This document shows positions 43,664-52,112 of a stretch of 64,000 nucleotides of DNA, in pieces; position 1 is the first letter of the stretch, and each line of letters begins with the position of its first letter. The stretch comes from CBDBUR01 sp965209065. GTDB taxonomy: Bacteria; Pseudomonadota; Alphaproteobacteria; JAPOUT01; G958296285. The stretch covers positions 1,178,001 through 1,242,000 of the forward strand of contig OZ242373.1 of assembly GCA_965209065.1 (NCBI GenBank). Direction: 5' to 3'. A model generated the notes under the pieces. It did not search any database and was not told where the DNA came from. It was given only the letters and a program-made list of their open reading frames with translations. The position numbers were made by a program, and so were the translations under genes.

Positions 43664-44986
43664 ATGAAAAAAATAATTTTTATCATCGCTCTTTTGTTTT
43701 TTCCCGCCCTTGCTTCTGCGTTGGAAATTCAAAAAGTTGTTAGCCCAAAAGGCGTCAAGGCGTGGCTGGTGGAAGAAAGCACCTTGCCTATCATCGCTAT
43801 TCATTTCGCTTTCGGCAAAAAACCCGACCCTAAAAATTATAGCGGCACAAGCGCGCTACTCGCGGCGATGCTCGATGAAGGCGCGGGGCAGCTCAACTCC
43901 CAAGCCTTCCAAACAAAACTCGAAAACCTGTTCGTCAAAATGAACTTCGATGCCGACCACGACGCCTTCTATGGCTCTATGCGCACCCTAACAAAAAACA
44001 AAAAGCAAGCCTTCCAACTATTGGCTTTAGCGTTAAACCAACCCACCTTTGCGCCTAAAGAAATAGAAAAAATTCGCGCACAGCTGTTGAGCATCGCGCG
44101 CGCGCGCCAGCAAAGCCTCCGCACCTTCGCCCGCGAGCAGTGGTATAAAACCGCCTTCGGCAACCACCCTTACGCCTTGCCAGTCGAAGGCATTGAAAAA
44201 GATATTAAAAAAATAAAGCGCACCACTTTACAAAGGCTTCATAAAAGCCGCTTGACGCGCGCCAACCTTCATATTTCGGTTGTCGGCGCGATAACCGCAG
44301 AGGAGCTCGCCCCCTTGCTTGATGAAGTCTTCGCCCCTCTGCCTGAAGGCAAAAAATTAACGCCACTAAAACCAAAAATAAAACTCAAACTCAAACCGAC
44401 AAAACGCCCCAAGCATTTCAATAAAAAAAGCCCGCAGAGCATCGTCTATTTCGGTTTAGAGGGATTAGAGCGCGCCCACCCCGATTTTATGACCTATTAC
44501 CTAATGAACCATATTTTAGGCGGCGGACATAATTCTTATTTCTTCCGCCTCGCGCGCGAACGACTTGGCTTGGTCTATTCTATCTATAGCCAAACCGCAA
44601 CGAGACGCACCGCAGGCTTTCTGCTAGGAACCGCCGCGACCCGCAACCATCAACGCGCGAAGCTGCAGACTCTCATCAAACGCATTTTCGCTCGAATGCG
44701 CGCGCGTGGCGTTAGCGAAAAGGAACTCGCTCTAGCCAAAACCTATATTATTGGAAGTTATGCGCTCAATTTTGACACCTCGCTGAACGTTGCCGAAAAC
44801 CTAACTTATATCCAGCAAAACCAGCTCGGCATCGACTATGTCCAGCAACGCGAGAACCTCATCAAGGCTGTCAAGGTGAGCGATGTTAATCGGCTAATAA
44901 AAAAGATTCTAATTTATGATAGAATGGCGGTTATCACCGCCGGGGGGGACGATGCTAAAAAAACAAGAGATTTATCTCACCAATAA
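43664..44986 (+). CDS. M16-family peptidase, non-catalytic partner
   Basis: The 440-residue protein has a cleavable signal peptide (ALASA-LEIQ) and the M16 fold. Where the partner has HFLEH it reads ALLAAMLDEG, so the zinc ligands are missing. The C-terminal half keeps the family pattern YYLMNHILGGGHNSYFFRLARERLGLVYSI. In M16 heterodimers the inactive subunit helps form the substrate chamber, as alpha-MPP does with beta-MPP. It lies 12 bases after the active subunit, so the two probably form a complex outside the cytoplasm. Its 3' end overlaps pgi by 35 bases in another frame. Confidence 0.9.
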   Translation: MKKIIFIIALLFFPALASALEIQKVVSPKGVKAWLVEESTLPIIAIHFAFGKKPDPKNYSGTSALLAAMLDEGAGQLNSQAFQTKLENLFVKMNFDADHDAFYGSMRTLTKNKKQAFQLLALALNQPTFAPKEIEKIRAQLLSIARARQQSLRTFAREQWYKTAFGNHPYALPVEGIEKDIKKIKRTTLQRLHKSRLTRANLHISVVGAITAEELAPLLDEVFAPLPEGKKLTPLKPKIKLKLKPTKRPKHFNKKSPQSIVYFGLEGLERAHPDFMTYYLMNHILGGGHNSYFFRLARERLGLVYSIYSQTATRRTAGFLLGTAATRNHQRAKLQTLIKRIFARMRARGVSEKELALAKTYIIGSYALNFDTSLNVAENLTYIQQNQLGIDYVQQRENLIKAVKVSDVNRLIKKILIYDRMAVITAGGDDAKKTRDLSHQ

Positions 44987-46196
44987 AAATGCGCTCAATC
45001 CGTTCATCAACCTAGCGCAGCTGAAAGCGCAAGAACTCTATGACGAATATAATAGTGGTAGCAACGCCCTGCTAACAAAACTCGCCGAACCTTGCGCCTA
45101 TGAAGCAATGAAAGCGCAAGCCGATAGGTGGCAAGACTATGATTTAGTCTTCGTCGGTATTGGCGGCTCTATTTTATCGCCTGGACTCTTTCGTGCTTTC
45201 GCTACAAGCAAAGTAAAAATAAGCTGCATCACCGCGCCCGACAGCGCAAGCATAAACAACTTACTTGCTTCGCTTGACGTTGCCAAAACGCGTTTTGTGA
45301 TTATATCGAAGTCGGGCAAGACGGCGGAGACCCTCGCGGTGTTTTTACATCTCTTCTCGTGGCTGAAAAATAAAAACTTGAACCCCAACAAAATGATAGG
45401 CGAAATGATAATCGCGATATGTGTCAATAACGACAACCCCTTACAGCGTTTTTGTAAAACGCACTCTATCCCTTGCTTTTACGCCGATGCCGCAATCGAT
45501 AGCCGCTTTTCCCTTTGGACGCCTGTGGGGCTTTTGCCCGCCTATCTCATGGGGCTAGACGGCGAAGCCATTCGCTTGGGTGCTATGGAATATGTCGCGG
45601 ATTTTTTTACAAGAATTGAAAATAATAAACCGCACCCGCTGCTCGCTGCTGCTGCGTGGAGCTTTTGGGGCGGTAAGAACAATAAAAATATTCACGTGCT
45701 CATTCATAACAACAAACGCCTTCACCCTATCGCTTTATGGTGGCGACAGCTTTTTGCCGAAAGCCTCGGCAAAAATGCGCTCGCCACCACCCCCTTGATA
45801 GCCGAGCTCCCCGAAGATTTACACATTCGCTTTCAGCTTTATTTAGACGGGCGTGATGATAAAATTTTTACGCTCCTTTCTATGCCCTTCCGTGAAGCAG
45901 AGGAAAAAATAAAAACCTATGGCGAACCCAGCCTCGAATGGATTGAAGGAAGCAGCTTAAACCAACTTCTATTAGGACAAGAAAATACTGCTAAGAGGTC
46001 TTTGATGCGCGCGCACCGCCCCTTGCGCGTCTTGACGCTTGAGCCTTTCTCGTCAAAAAGCTATGGCGCGCTCACCGCTCATTTTGTTTTGGAAATTCTG
46101 CTTATCGCCAAAATGTGGGAGGTCAAAGCCTTCGGTCAGCCCGCCATAGAGCGCGGCAAAAAAGAACTTTTATGCTTTATTGATGAGGTAAAATAA
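44952..46196 (+). CDS. pgi: Glucose-6-phosphate isomerase
   Basis: The 414-residue protein interconverts glucose-6-phosphate and fructose-6-phosphate. Two SIS-type halves are visible: VFVGIGGSILSPGLFRAF with FVIISKSGKTAETLAV, and WWRQLFAESLGKNALA with the later LYLDGRDDKIFTLL. I chose the ATG at 44952, which follows a G-rich stretch, over the in-frame start at 44916, which would extend it with a non-family peptide. It is much shorter than the E. coli enzyme (about 550) and belongs to the compact PGI group. It ends 3 bases before mutL. Confidence 0.92.
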   Translation: MLKKQEIYLTNKNALNPFINLAQLKAQELYDEYNSGSNALLTKLAEPCAYEAMKAQADRWQDYDLVFVGIGGSILSPGLFRAFATSKVKISCITAPDSASINNLLASLDVAKTRFVIISKSGKTAETLAVFLHLFSWLKNKNLNPNKMIGEMIIAICVNNDNPLQRFCKTHSIPCFYADAAIDSRFSLWTPVGLLPAYLMGLDGEAIRLGAMEYVADFFTRIENNKPHPLLAAAAWSFWGGKNNKNIHVLIHNNKRLHPIALWWRQLFAESLGKNALATTPLIAELPEDLHIRFQLYLDGRDDKIFTLLSMPFREAEEKIKTYGEPSLEWIEGSSLNQLLLGQENTAKRSLMRAHRPLRVLTLEPFSSKSYGALTAHFVLEILLIAKMWEVKAFGQPAIERGKKELLCFIDEVK

Positions 46197-46199
46197 AAA

Positions 46200-48017
46200 A
46201 TGCTGCCGAAAATTCATTTGTTGCCTGAAATTGTCATCAACCGCATCGCCGCCGGTGAGGTGATTGAACGTCCCGCCTCTATCGTGCGCGAGCTGCTCGA
46301 AAATGCGCTCGACGCACAAGCCACGCGCATTTCGATTCACGCCACGCAAGACGGACACAGCCTCCACATCGGCGATAACGGCGGGGGTATGGACAAAGAC
46401 ACGCTACAGATATGCACTCACCGCCACACCACCTCTAAGCTCCCCGAGGGCATAGATGGCAGCGACATCTTAAAACATATTCACCATTTTGGTTTTCGCG
46501 GCGAAGCGCTCGCCTCGATTGCCGCAGTGTCGCGACTTTCTATTATCAGCCGCACCAAAAATGATGATGGTAATGAGGAAGGCGGGTTTCAACTAAAAGC
46601 GCGCTTTGGTAAAAAGCCAACCCTAGAACCCAGTGCCGCGCAAATAGGAACGCTCGTTCGGGTTGATGACTTGTTTCACGATTTGCCCGCGCGCCGTAAA
46701 TTTCTAAAAAGCGGACGTTATGAACTCTCGCTGATTGCCGATGTGGTTAAGCGACTCGCCCTGTCTCACCCCAAAGTGAGCTTTGAGCTGTCGGGCACTT
46801 CGGCACGACCTATCCTTTACCCCGCGGCGCGCGATAGAACAGAGCGCATTAAACAAATTATCGGCACTACCTTTTTAGAAAACGCAACACCAATAGAGAC
46901 TGAATATCGCGCGATGAGTCTAGCCGGGCTTGCCTCTCTGCCGACTTACCACCGCCCCAACACCAACGAGCAGTTTGTGTTCGTCAATGGGCGACCGGTG
47001 CGCGATAGAGTGCTTGCCGGCGCCGTGCGTGCCGCTTATGCTGATTTGATTTTTCGCAACCGACACGCCGCACTTCTTTTATTTTTAGACCTGCCACAAA
47101 ACGAAGTTGATGTGAATGTCCATCCGGCTAAAGCTGAAGTGCGCTTTAGAGATGCCGCCGCCGTGCGCCTAATGGTGATTGGCGCTATCAAGGGCGCGAT
47201 GAAAAAGGCGGGACATAAAACCGCTACCCCGCATAGCGAAAAAGCGCTTGATGCCTTAGAGCAGGCGCGCGATTTAGCCGCCGCGCCGCCGCCGCCGCAC
47301 TTTGACCCATCGCACGAGCCGCAAGACCTCAACATACAGCAACCGCCCCCGGCTGAAATTTATCGCGAGCACATGCCGAAAGAAAGAAACATTACTCCCG
47401 CTACGCCTATACGCAGCGCAACGCCCTCATCTGACAAGACTCCCCTAGGCGTAGCAAGGGGTCAGCTACATAAAACCTATATTGTCTCGCAAACTGAAGA
47501 CGCCATCGTTATTACCGACCAGCACGCCGCGCACGAACGCATTCTCCACGAGCGGCTCAAAGCGGCTTATCAAAATAAAAACATTCAACGCCACAGCTTG
47601 CTCGTGCCAGAAATTGTCGATTTAACGCGCGAGCAAATTGAACTCCTGATGGACAATGAAGACGACCTCGCGCGCTTGGGCTTTGTGCTGGCGCGCTATG
47701 GCGCGAACTCTTTGACCGTCAGTGATATTCCTGTCCTTTGTAAAAACGCCGACATCGCTGACATTCTGCGCACCCTCGCCGATGACTTCGCGCAAGAAGG
47801 CGGCGGGAGCAGCTTTGAAGAAATGCTAGATAGAATCTCTGGCAATATCGCCTGCCATTCTGCCATTCGCGCCGGGCAAACCCTGTCCTTCGCCGAAATG
47901 GACGCCCTCTTGCGCCGAATGGCGACCACACCTAACTCTGGCCAATGCAACCACGGGCGACCGACTTATATTGAACTTAAACTCAATGAAGTAGAAAAGT
48001 TATTTCATCGCCGTTAG
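46200..48017 (+). CDS. mutL: DNA mismatch repair protein MutL
   Basis: The 605-residue protein has the GHKL ATPase domain: ELLENALDAQATRI, DNGGGM and FGFRGEALASIAAV. The C-terminal dimerisation/endonuclease domain carries DQHAAHERILHE (about 440) and CHSAIRAGQ, so it belongs to the latent-endonuclease MutL group found in bacteria without MutH. The last motif reads QCNHGRP where QCPHGRP is usual. A linker rich in Pro and Ala (around 355-410) separates the domains. It overlaps rsmD tail to tail by 18 bases. Confidence 0.97.
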   Translation: MLPKIHLLPEIVINRIAAGEVIERPASIVRELLENALDAQATRISIHATQDGHSLHIGDNGGGMDKDTLQICTHRHTTSKLPEGIDGSDILKHIHHFGFRGEALASIAAVSRLSIISRTKNDDGNEEGGFQLKARFGKKPTLEPSAAQIGTLVRVDDLFHDLPARRKFLKSGRYELSLIADVVKRLALSHPKVSFELSGTSARPILYPAARDRTERIKQIIGTTFLENATPIETEYRAMSLAGLASLPTYHRPNTNEQFVFVNGRPVRDRVLAGAVRAAYADLIFRNRHAALLLFLDLPQNEVDVNVHPAKAEVRFRDAAAVRLMVIGAIKGAMKKAGHKTATPHSEKALDALEQARDLAAAPPPPHFDPSHEPQDLNIQQPPPAEIYREHMPKERNITPATPIRSATPSSDKTPLGVARGQLHKTYIVSQTEDAIVITDQHAAHERILHERLKAAYQNKNIQRHSLLVPEIVDLTREQIELLMDNEDDLARLGFVLARYGANSLTVSDIPVLCKNADIADILRTLADDFAQEGGGSSFEEMLDRISGNIACHSAIRAGQTLSFAEMDALLRRMATTPNSGQCNHGRPTYIELKLNEVEKLFHRR

Positions 48018-48569
48018 CACGCGCCACTTCTTATTGCCAACTTGATGTTCTACCTGCAAGGTGAAATTCGTTAAAGAAAAATTATCATCTGCCGCCGATT
48101 CTAAAATGATGACCGCTTCGTGCGCCAGCCAGCCCCCTTGATATAAAGAAGTTAGTGCGCTCTGCTCTTGCTTTTGACGATAGGGCGGGTCTAAAAAAAC
48201 AATATCCGCCATAGATAAATGTTTCGGTCGCGTGCCGAGCGCAGCCATATCGCGCTGCTGCGTGATAGCCTTCCGCTCCCAACCCAAACTTTTTGCCGAA
48301 AGAATAATCTGCTCTAATGCCGCCTTGTTGTTATCAATAAAAATAACTTGCGCCGCGTCACGCTCTAACGCCTCAAAGCCTAACGTGCCAGCGCCGGCAA
48401 AACCATCTAACACTATTTTATCCTCAAACTTCAACACAAGACGATGGGCTAACATATCAAACAAACTTTTACGCGCACGAATGGCGGTTGGACGAATGGT
48501 ATTGGGACGTATAATATTACTTGCTGGCGCAATAATTTTGCGCCCGCTCGTTAAACGAATGAAAGCCAC
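48000..48569 (-). CDS. rsmD: 16S rRNA (guanine966-N2)-methyltransferase
   Basis: The 189-residue SAM-dependent methyltransferase modifies G966 of 16S rRNA. It shows RPTAIRARKSLFDML, the SAM site VLDGFAGAGTLGFEAL, and the catalytic FLDPPY motif typical of N6/N2 amino-methylases. The gene overlaps the 3' end of rluB by 19 bases, so the two RNA-modification genes are co-expressed, and it overlaps mutL at the 3' end on the other strand. Confidence 0.95.
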   Translation of the reverse strand: MAFIRLTSGRKIIAPASNIIRPNTIRPTAIRARKSLFDMLAHRLVLKFEDKIVLDGFAGAGTLGFEALERDAAQVIFIDNNKAALEQIILSAKSLGWERKAITQQRDMAALGTRPKHLSMADIVFLDPPYRQKQEQSALTSLYQGGWLAHEAVIILESAADDNFSLTNFTLQVEHQVGNKKWRVLTAMK

Positions 48570-49261
48570 TTCTTTACCTGCGCTTGAGAACTCTCTACTA
48601 TATCGTTCGGCTTCAATTTGCCTAACTTGAATTCACCATACCCAATACGAATTAAACGATTCACTTGCAACCCTAAAGTCTGCATCAAAATTCTCACTTC
48701 TCGGTTTTTGCCCTCTGTAAGATGAACGCTCAACCATTGATTGCGCCCCTCACTAGATTTTTCTAACCGCGCAACCACCGGCGCATAAGAAACTCCATCA
48801 ACCACCATGCCCTTTTCTAAACGCGCGAGTTTATCCTTATTCACCAAGCCAAAAACCCGCACGCGATATTTCCTCACCAACCCGCTCTGCGGCAGCTCTA
48901 ACGTGCGCGCCAAGGCGCCGCTATTCGTCAGCAACAAAAGCCCCTCGCTTGATATATCTAACCTGCCAACCGCCATAAGCTTTTTGGCAAAAGGCGGCAG
49001 AGAATCAAAAATAACTTTGCGCCCTTGCGGGTCCTTACGGCTAACCAAAACCCCCACCGGCTTATAATAAAGCCACAAACGCACCGATGGCGTTTGCGGT
49101 AAAGGCTGACCATCAAGCAAAATGCTCTCTTTGCTCTCAACGCGCTCGGCAGGATTTGTCATCACCTTGCCCGCCACCTGAACGCGGCGCGCGAGCACCC
49201 AAGCCTCCGCCTCACGCCGAGAGGCAAGCCCCGCCTGCTGGATATATTTTGCTATTTTCAT
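48551..49261 (-). CDS. rluB: rRNA pseudouridine synthase, RsuA/RluB family
   Basis: The 236-residue protein has an N-terminal S4 RNA-binding domain (KIAKYIQQAGLASRREAEAW) and a pseudouridine synthase domain. The latter carries the catalytic aspartate in GRLDISSEGLLLLTN and the KYRVRV and EGKNREVRILM motifs. The family contains RluB, RluE, RluF and RsuA; RluB (23S U2605) is the most likely match from the N-terminal S4 domain, but the exact target is not certain. It is divergent from tadA with only 30 bases between the two starts. Confidence 0.9.
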   Translation of the reverse strand: MKIAKYIQQAGLASRREAEAWVLARRVQVAGKVMTNPAERVESKESILLDGQPLPQTPSVRLWLYYKPVGVLVSRKDPQGRKVIFDSLPPFAKKLMAVGRLDISSEGLLLLTNSGALARTLELPQSGLVRKYRVRVFGLVNKDKLARLEKGMVVDGVSYAPVVARLEKSSEGRNQWLSVHLTEGKNREVRILMQTLGLQVNRLIRIGYGEFKLGKLKPNDIVESSQAQVKKWLSFV

Positions 49262-49291
49262 TTTTCTAATTTAGCGCATAAAATAGAAGCG
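49262..49291. promoter_or_regulatory. Very short divergent spacer between rluB and tadA
   Basis: Only 30 bases separate the two start codons. A -10-like TAAAAT at 49279-49284 lies 7 bases before the tadA ATG and no good Shine-Dalgarno site is present. tadA is therefore likely to be read from a leaderless or near-leaderless message, with its -35 inside rluB. Confidence 0.4.
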
Positions 49292-49726
49292 ATGAAAGAA
49301 AACCCCTTTATGCGCCGAGCGCTCAACGAAGCCCGCGCCGCCGCCGAGCGCGGCGAAGTGCCTGTAGGCGCGTGCCTCACCTATGAGGGCGAGGTTATCG
49401 CCCATGACGGCAATCGCGTTGAGGAGCGCAAAGACGCCCGCGCTCACGCCGAAATGCTCGTTCTCGCGGCGGGTATGGAGAAACTAGGGCTGAAATATCT
49501 CACCGAGTGCGATATTTACGTCACGCTAGAGCCGTGCGCTATGTGCGCGGGCGCTATTTCGCTCGCGCGGGTGCGGCGGCTCTACTACGGCGCACATGAC
49601 CCCAAAATGGGAAATATCAATTTCTTTTATTCTACCGCCTGCCTCCACCGCCCCGAAATTTACAGCGGGCTGGGCGAGCGCGAATCCGCTCAATTTCTCC
49701 GCGATTTCTTCCAGCACAAGCGCTAA
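49292..49726 (+). CDS. tadA: tRNA-specific adenosine deaminase
   Basis: The 144-residue zinc enzyme converts A34 to inosine in tRNA-Arg(ACG). Its deaminase motif is complete: His52 and the catalytic Glu54 in HAEM, and Cys82 and Cys85 in EPCAMCAGA. KMGNINFFYS near the C-terminus corresponds to the family region that shapes the RNA pocket. Length is close to the norm (150-165). It is an isolated plus-strand gene, 59 bases upstream of the acyl-CoA dehydrogenase start. Confidence 0.96.
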   Translation: MKENPFMRRALNEARAAAERGEVPVGACLTYEGEVIAHDGNRVEERKDARAHAEMLVLAAGMEKLGLKYLTECDIYVTLEPCAMCAGAISLARVRRLYYGAHDPKMGNINFFYSTACLHRPEIYSGLGERESAQFLRDFFQHKR

Positions 49727-49785
49727 CCGAACCATTTGCGCCCAAAGGCGAATTGGTCTATAATCAAACCAAACAGGAGGAAAAA

Positions 49786-51012
49786 ATGCACTTTGAATTT
49801 GACGACAAAACGCGCGAGCTTCAAGCGCGACTTGAAAGCTTTATGGATAGATATGTCTATCCCAATAACGATGCTTTTTTAGACCACGCCGAGAACGCTA
49901 CCGGCGCCGATAGATGGACGCCGCCCGCTATTCTAGAAGACGTAAAGCAAAAAGCACGCGAGGAAGGGCTATGGAATTTGTTCCTACCCGAAACCGACGA
50001 GGGCGCCGGGCTTACCAATATGCAATATGCTCCCCTTGCCGAAATTATGGGGCGAGTCGGCTGGTCGTCCGAAGCCTTTAACTGCGCCGCACCCGACACC
50101 GGCAATATGGAAGTCATTTCACGCTACGGCTCTGACGAACAGAAAAAGCAATGGCTCGAACCTCTGCTTGAAGGCAAAATTCGCTCTGCCTTTTTAATGA
50201 CCGAGCCGCGCGTCGCTTCTTCCGATGCCACCAATATAGAAACGCGCATCGAACGCGATGGCGATGAATATGTGATTAACGGCTTGAAGTGGTGGTCTTC
50301 GGGCGTAGGCGATACCAGATGTAAGGTCGCTATCGTGATGGGCAAAACCGACCCCAGCGCGGAAGCCCACCGCCAGCAATCGCAGATTTTGGTGCCGCTT
50401 GATGCGCCCGGCGTTAAGGTGAAAAGAATGCTCCCGGTCTTCGGCTATGATGACGCACCGCACGGCCACGCCGAAGTGGAGCTAGACAATGTTCGCGTGC
50501 CGGTTGGCAATATGGTGCTCGGCGAAGGGCGCGGCTTTGAAATAGCGCAAGGACGTTTAGGACCCGGCCGTATTCACCATTGCATGCGCACCATCGGTGT
50601 GACCGAAAGATGTTTAGGGCTAATGTGCGACCGCTTGCTTTCGCGCACAGCCTTTGGCAAAAAACTCTACGAGCATTCCATCTGGGAGCAACGTATCGCG
50701 GAGGCGCGTATCGATATTGAAATGACTCGCCTGCTAACGCTCAAAGCCGCTTATATGATGGACACCGTCGGCAATAAAGCCGCGCGCGCCGAAATTGCTA
50801 TGATTAAAGTAGCAGCACCGCGTGTCGCGTTGAAAGTGATTGATGATGCCATTCAAGCCTACGGCGGCGCCGGCGTAACAACCGACTCCGGCTTGGCGCG
50901 CGCCTATGCTTCAATGCGCACGTTAAGACTCGCTGATGGTCCCGATGAGGTTCATTGCCGCACTATCGCACGGCTTGAGTTCAACAAACATCGCAATAAG
51001 AAACCCTCTTAA
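49786..51012 (+). CDS. Acyl-CoA dehydrogenase (ACAD10/11-like)
   Basis: The 408-residue flavoprotein has the family pattern: MTEPRVASSDATNIETRI and VINGLKWWSSG in the FAD/substrate region, and QRIAEARIDIEMTRLL and QAYGGAGVTTDSGLARAYASMRTLRLADGPDEVH at the C-terminal four-helix domain. The ATG at 49786 follows AGGAGG with ideal spacing; the upstream in-frame start at 49753 has none. It is convergent with a phosphotransferase gene. In animals ACAD10/11 fuse these same two domains, and in Pseudomonas the LvaA/LvaC pair acts on 4-hydroxyacyl-CoA. A role in hydroxy fatty acid breakdown is inferred from that pairing. Confidence 0.9.
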   Translation: MHFEFDDKTRELQARLESFMDRYVYPNNDAFLDHAENATGADRWTPPAILEDVKQKAREEGLWNLFLPETDEGAGLTNMQYAPLAEIMGRVGWSSEAFNCAAPDTGNMEVISRYGSDEQKKQWLEPLLEGKIRSAFLMTEPRVASSDATNIETRIERDGDEYVINGLKWWSSGVGDTRCKVAIVMGKTDPSAEAHRQQSQILVPLDAPGVKVKRMLPVFGYDDAPHGHAEVELDNVRVPVGNMVLGEGRGFEIAQGRLGPGRIHHCMRTIGVTERCLGLMCDRLLSRTAFGKKLYEHSIWEQRIAEARIDIEMTRLLTLKAAYMMDTVGNKAARAEIAMIKVAAPRVALKVIDDAIQAYGGAGVTTDSGLARAYASMRTLRLADGPDEVHCRTIARLEFNKHRNKKPS

Positions 51013-51026
51013 ATTAAGTTATAACT
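51013..51026. terminator. Weak candidate bidirectional terminator between convergent genes
   Basis: The 14 bases between the two stop codons lie within the perfect 12-base palindrome AAGTTATAACTT (51016-51027). It is AT-only apart from one G-C pair and has almost no loop, so it would be a poor intrinsic terminator. Confidence 0.2.
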
Positions 51027-52112
51027 TTAAGTAGCGCCGGCATCTTGCGCATAACGCCAGCCTAGTTGCGCCAACGTGCGCACCGTATCGGAATCACGCG
51101 CGGCATGTTCGCTCGATGCCGTGCCGTCTCGCACACGACCCACAATCCCCTGTAAAATGCCCGCAAGCCTGAAAAAGTTGTAAGCAAAATAATAATCAAT
51201 GTTATCAATGCCTTTGCGCCCCACGCGCTCGCAGTAACGGGTGATGTATTCCGCCTCAGTGGGTATACCCGCCGCCGCCAAATCAAGCTCCGATAACCCC
51301 GCGCTGCTCGTGCCTTCAATCACCGGCATGCGCCACTGCATCAAGTGGTAGGTGAAATCGCCCAGCGGATGACCCAAAGTCGAAAGCTCCCAGTCTAATA
51401 CCGCCAAAACGCGCGCCTCACTCGGGTGGAGAATCATATTATCCAAACGATAATCCCCATGCACAATAGAGGTCTCATCGTTTTGCGGTATATTATTCGG
51501 CAACCAATCAATCAGCTTATTCATCTCTACAATTTTATCTGTCTCAGACGCAATATACTGCTTCGTCCAACGCGATATTTGTCGCGCAAAATAATTACCC
51601 GGCTTGCCAAAATCCTCTAAGCCAATTTTTTTATAATCAACCTTGTGCAACGCCGCTATGGTCTTATTCATCGCGTCATAAATTTCGCCGCGCTCCTTTG
51701 GCGCGAGGCTTGGCAAAGCACCTTCCCAGAAAATTCTGCCTTCCACTAAATCCATCACGAAAAAAGCCGTGCCGATGATATCCTCGTCCTCGCATAAAAC
51801 ATAGCTCTTGGGGACAGGAAAATCCGCCTTCCCCAAAGCCGTAATCACTTTATATTCCCTATCCACCGCATGGGCGGAAGGCAACAATTTACCGGGAGGC
51901 TTGCGGCGCAATACATATTTTCTGTTTGAAGTCGTTAGCGCGTAGGTCGGGTTCGATTGCCCGCCCTTGAACTGCTCTACCTTTAGCAGCTCGCCAAAAT
52001 CTTTTATATGCTCGGCAAGATAATTCGCTAACTTCTTTTCATCAAAACGCAAACTTTCGGCAACCGCTTTCGTGCCCGAAAATTGCTCTTGGCGATTAAC
52101 TATCTCCGTCAT
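51027..52112 (-). CDS. Phosphotransferase family protein (aminoglycoside-kinase fold, ACAD10/11 kinase-like)
   Basis: The 361-residue kinase-like protein has VEQFKGGQSNPTYAL and KYVLRRKPPGKLLPSAHAVDREY near the N-terminus. The catalytic loop reads HGDYRLDNMIL and the metal-binding aspartate lies in VLDWELSTLGHP. These are standard for the APH-type family that accompanies acyl-CoA dehydrogenases. Known members (LvaA, and the kinase domain of ACAD11) phosphorylate the 4-hydroxyl of hydroxyacyl-CoA. I place the start at the ATG at 52112, preceded by GGGGGAAAAA; longer frames run into purD. The gene overlaps purD by 17 bases. It is not an antibiotic-resistance enzyme on this evidence. Confidence 0.88.
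   Translation of the reverse strand: MTEIVNRQEQFSGTKAVAESLRFDEKKLANYLAEHIKDFGELLKVEQFKGGQSNPTYALTTSNRKYVLRRKPPGKLLPSAHAVDREYKVITALGKADFPVPKSYVLCEDEDIIGTAFFVMDLVEGRIFWEGALPSLAPKERGEIYDAMNKTIAALHKVDYKKIGLEDFGKPGNYFARQISRWTKQYIASETDKIVEMNKLIDWLPNNIPQNDETSIVHGDYRLDNMILHPSEARVLAVLDWELSTLGHPLGDFTYHLMQWRMPVIEGTSSAGLSELDLAAAGIPTEAEYITRYCERVGRKGIDNIDYYFAYNFFRLAGILQGIVGRVRDGTASSEHAARDSDTVRTLAQLGWRYAQDAGAT

Noticed and set aside
51027..52112. Aminoglycoside resistance kinase
   Set aside because: The fold is the same but the neighbours are metabolic and the motifs fit the ACAD-linked phosphotransferase group.
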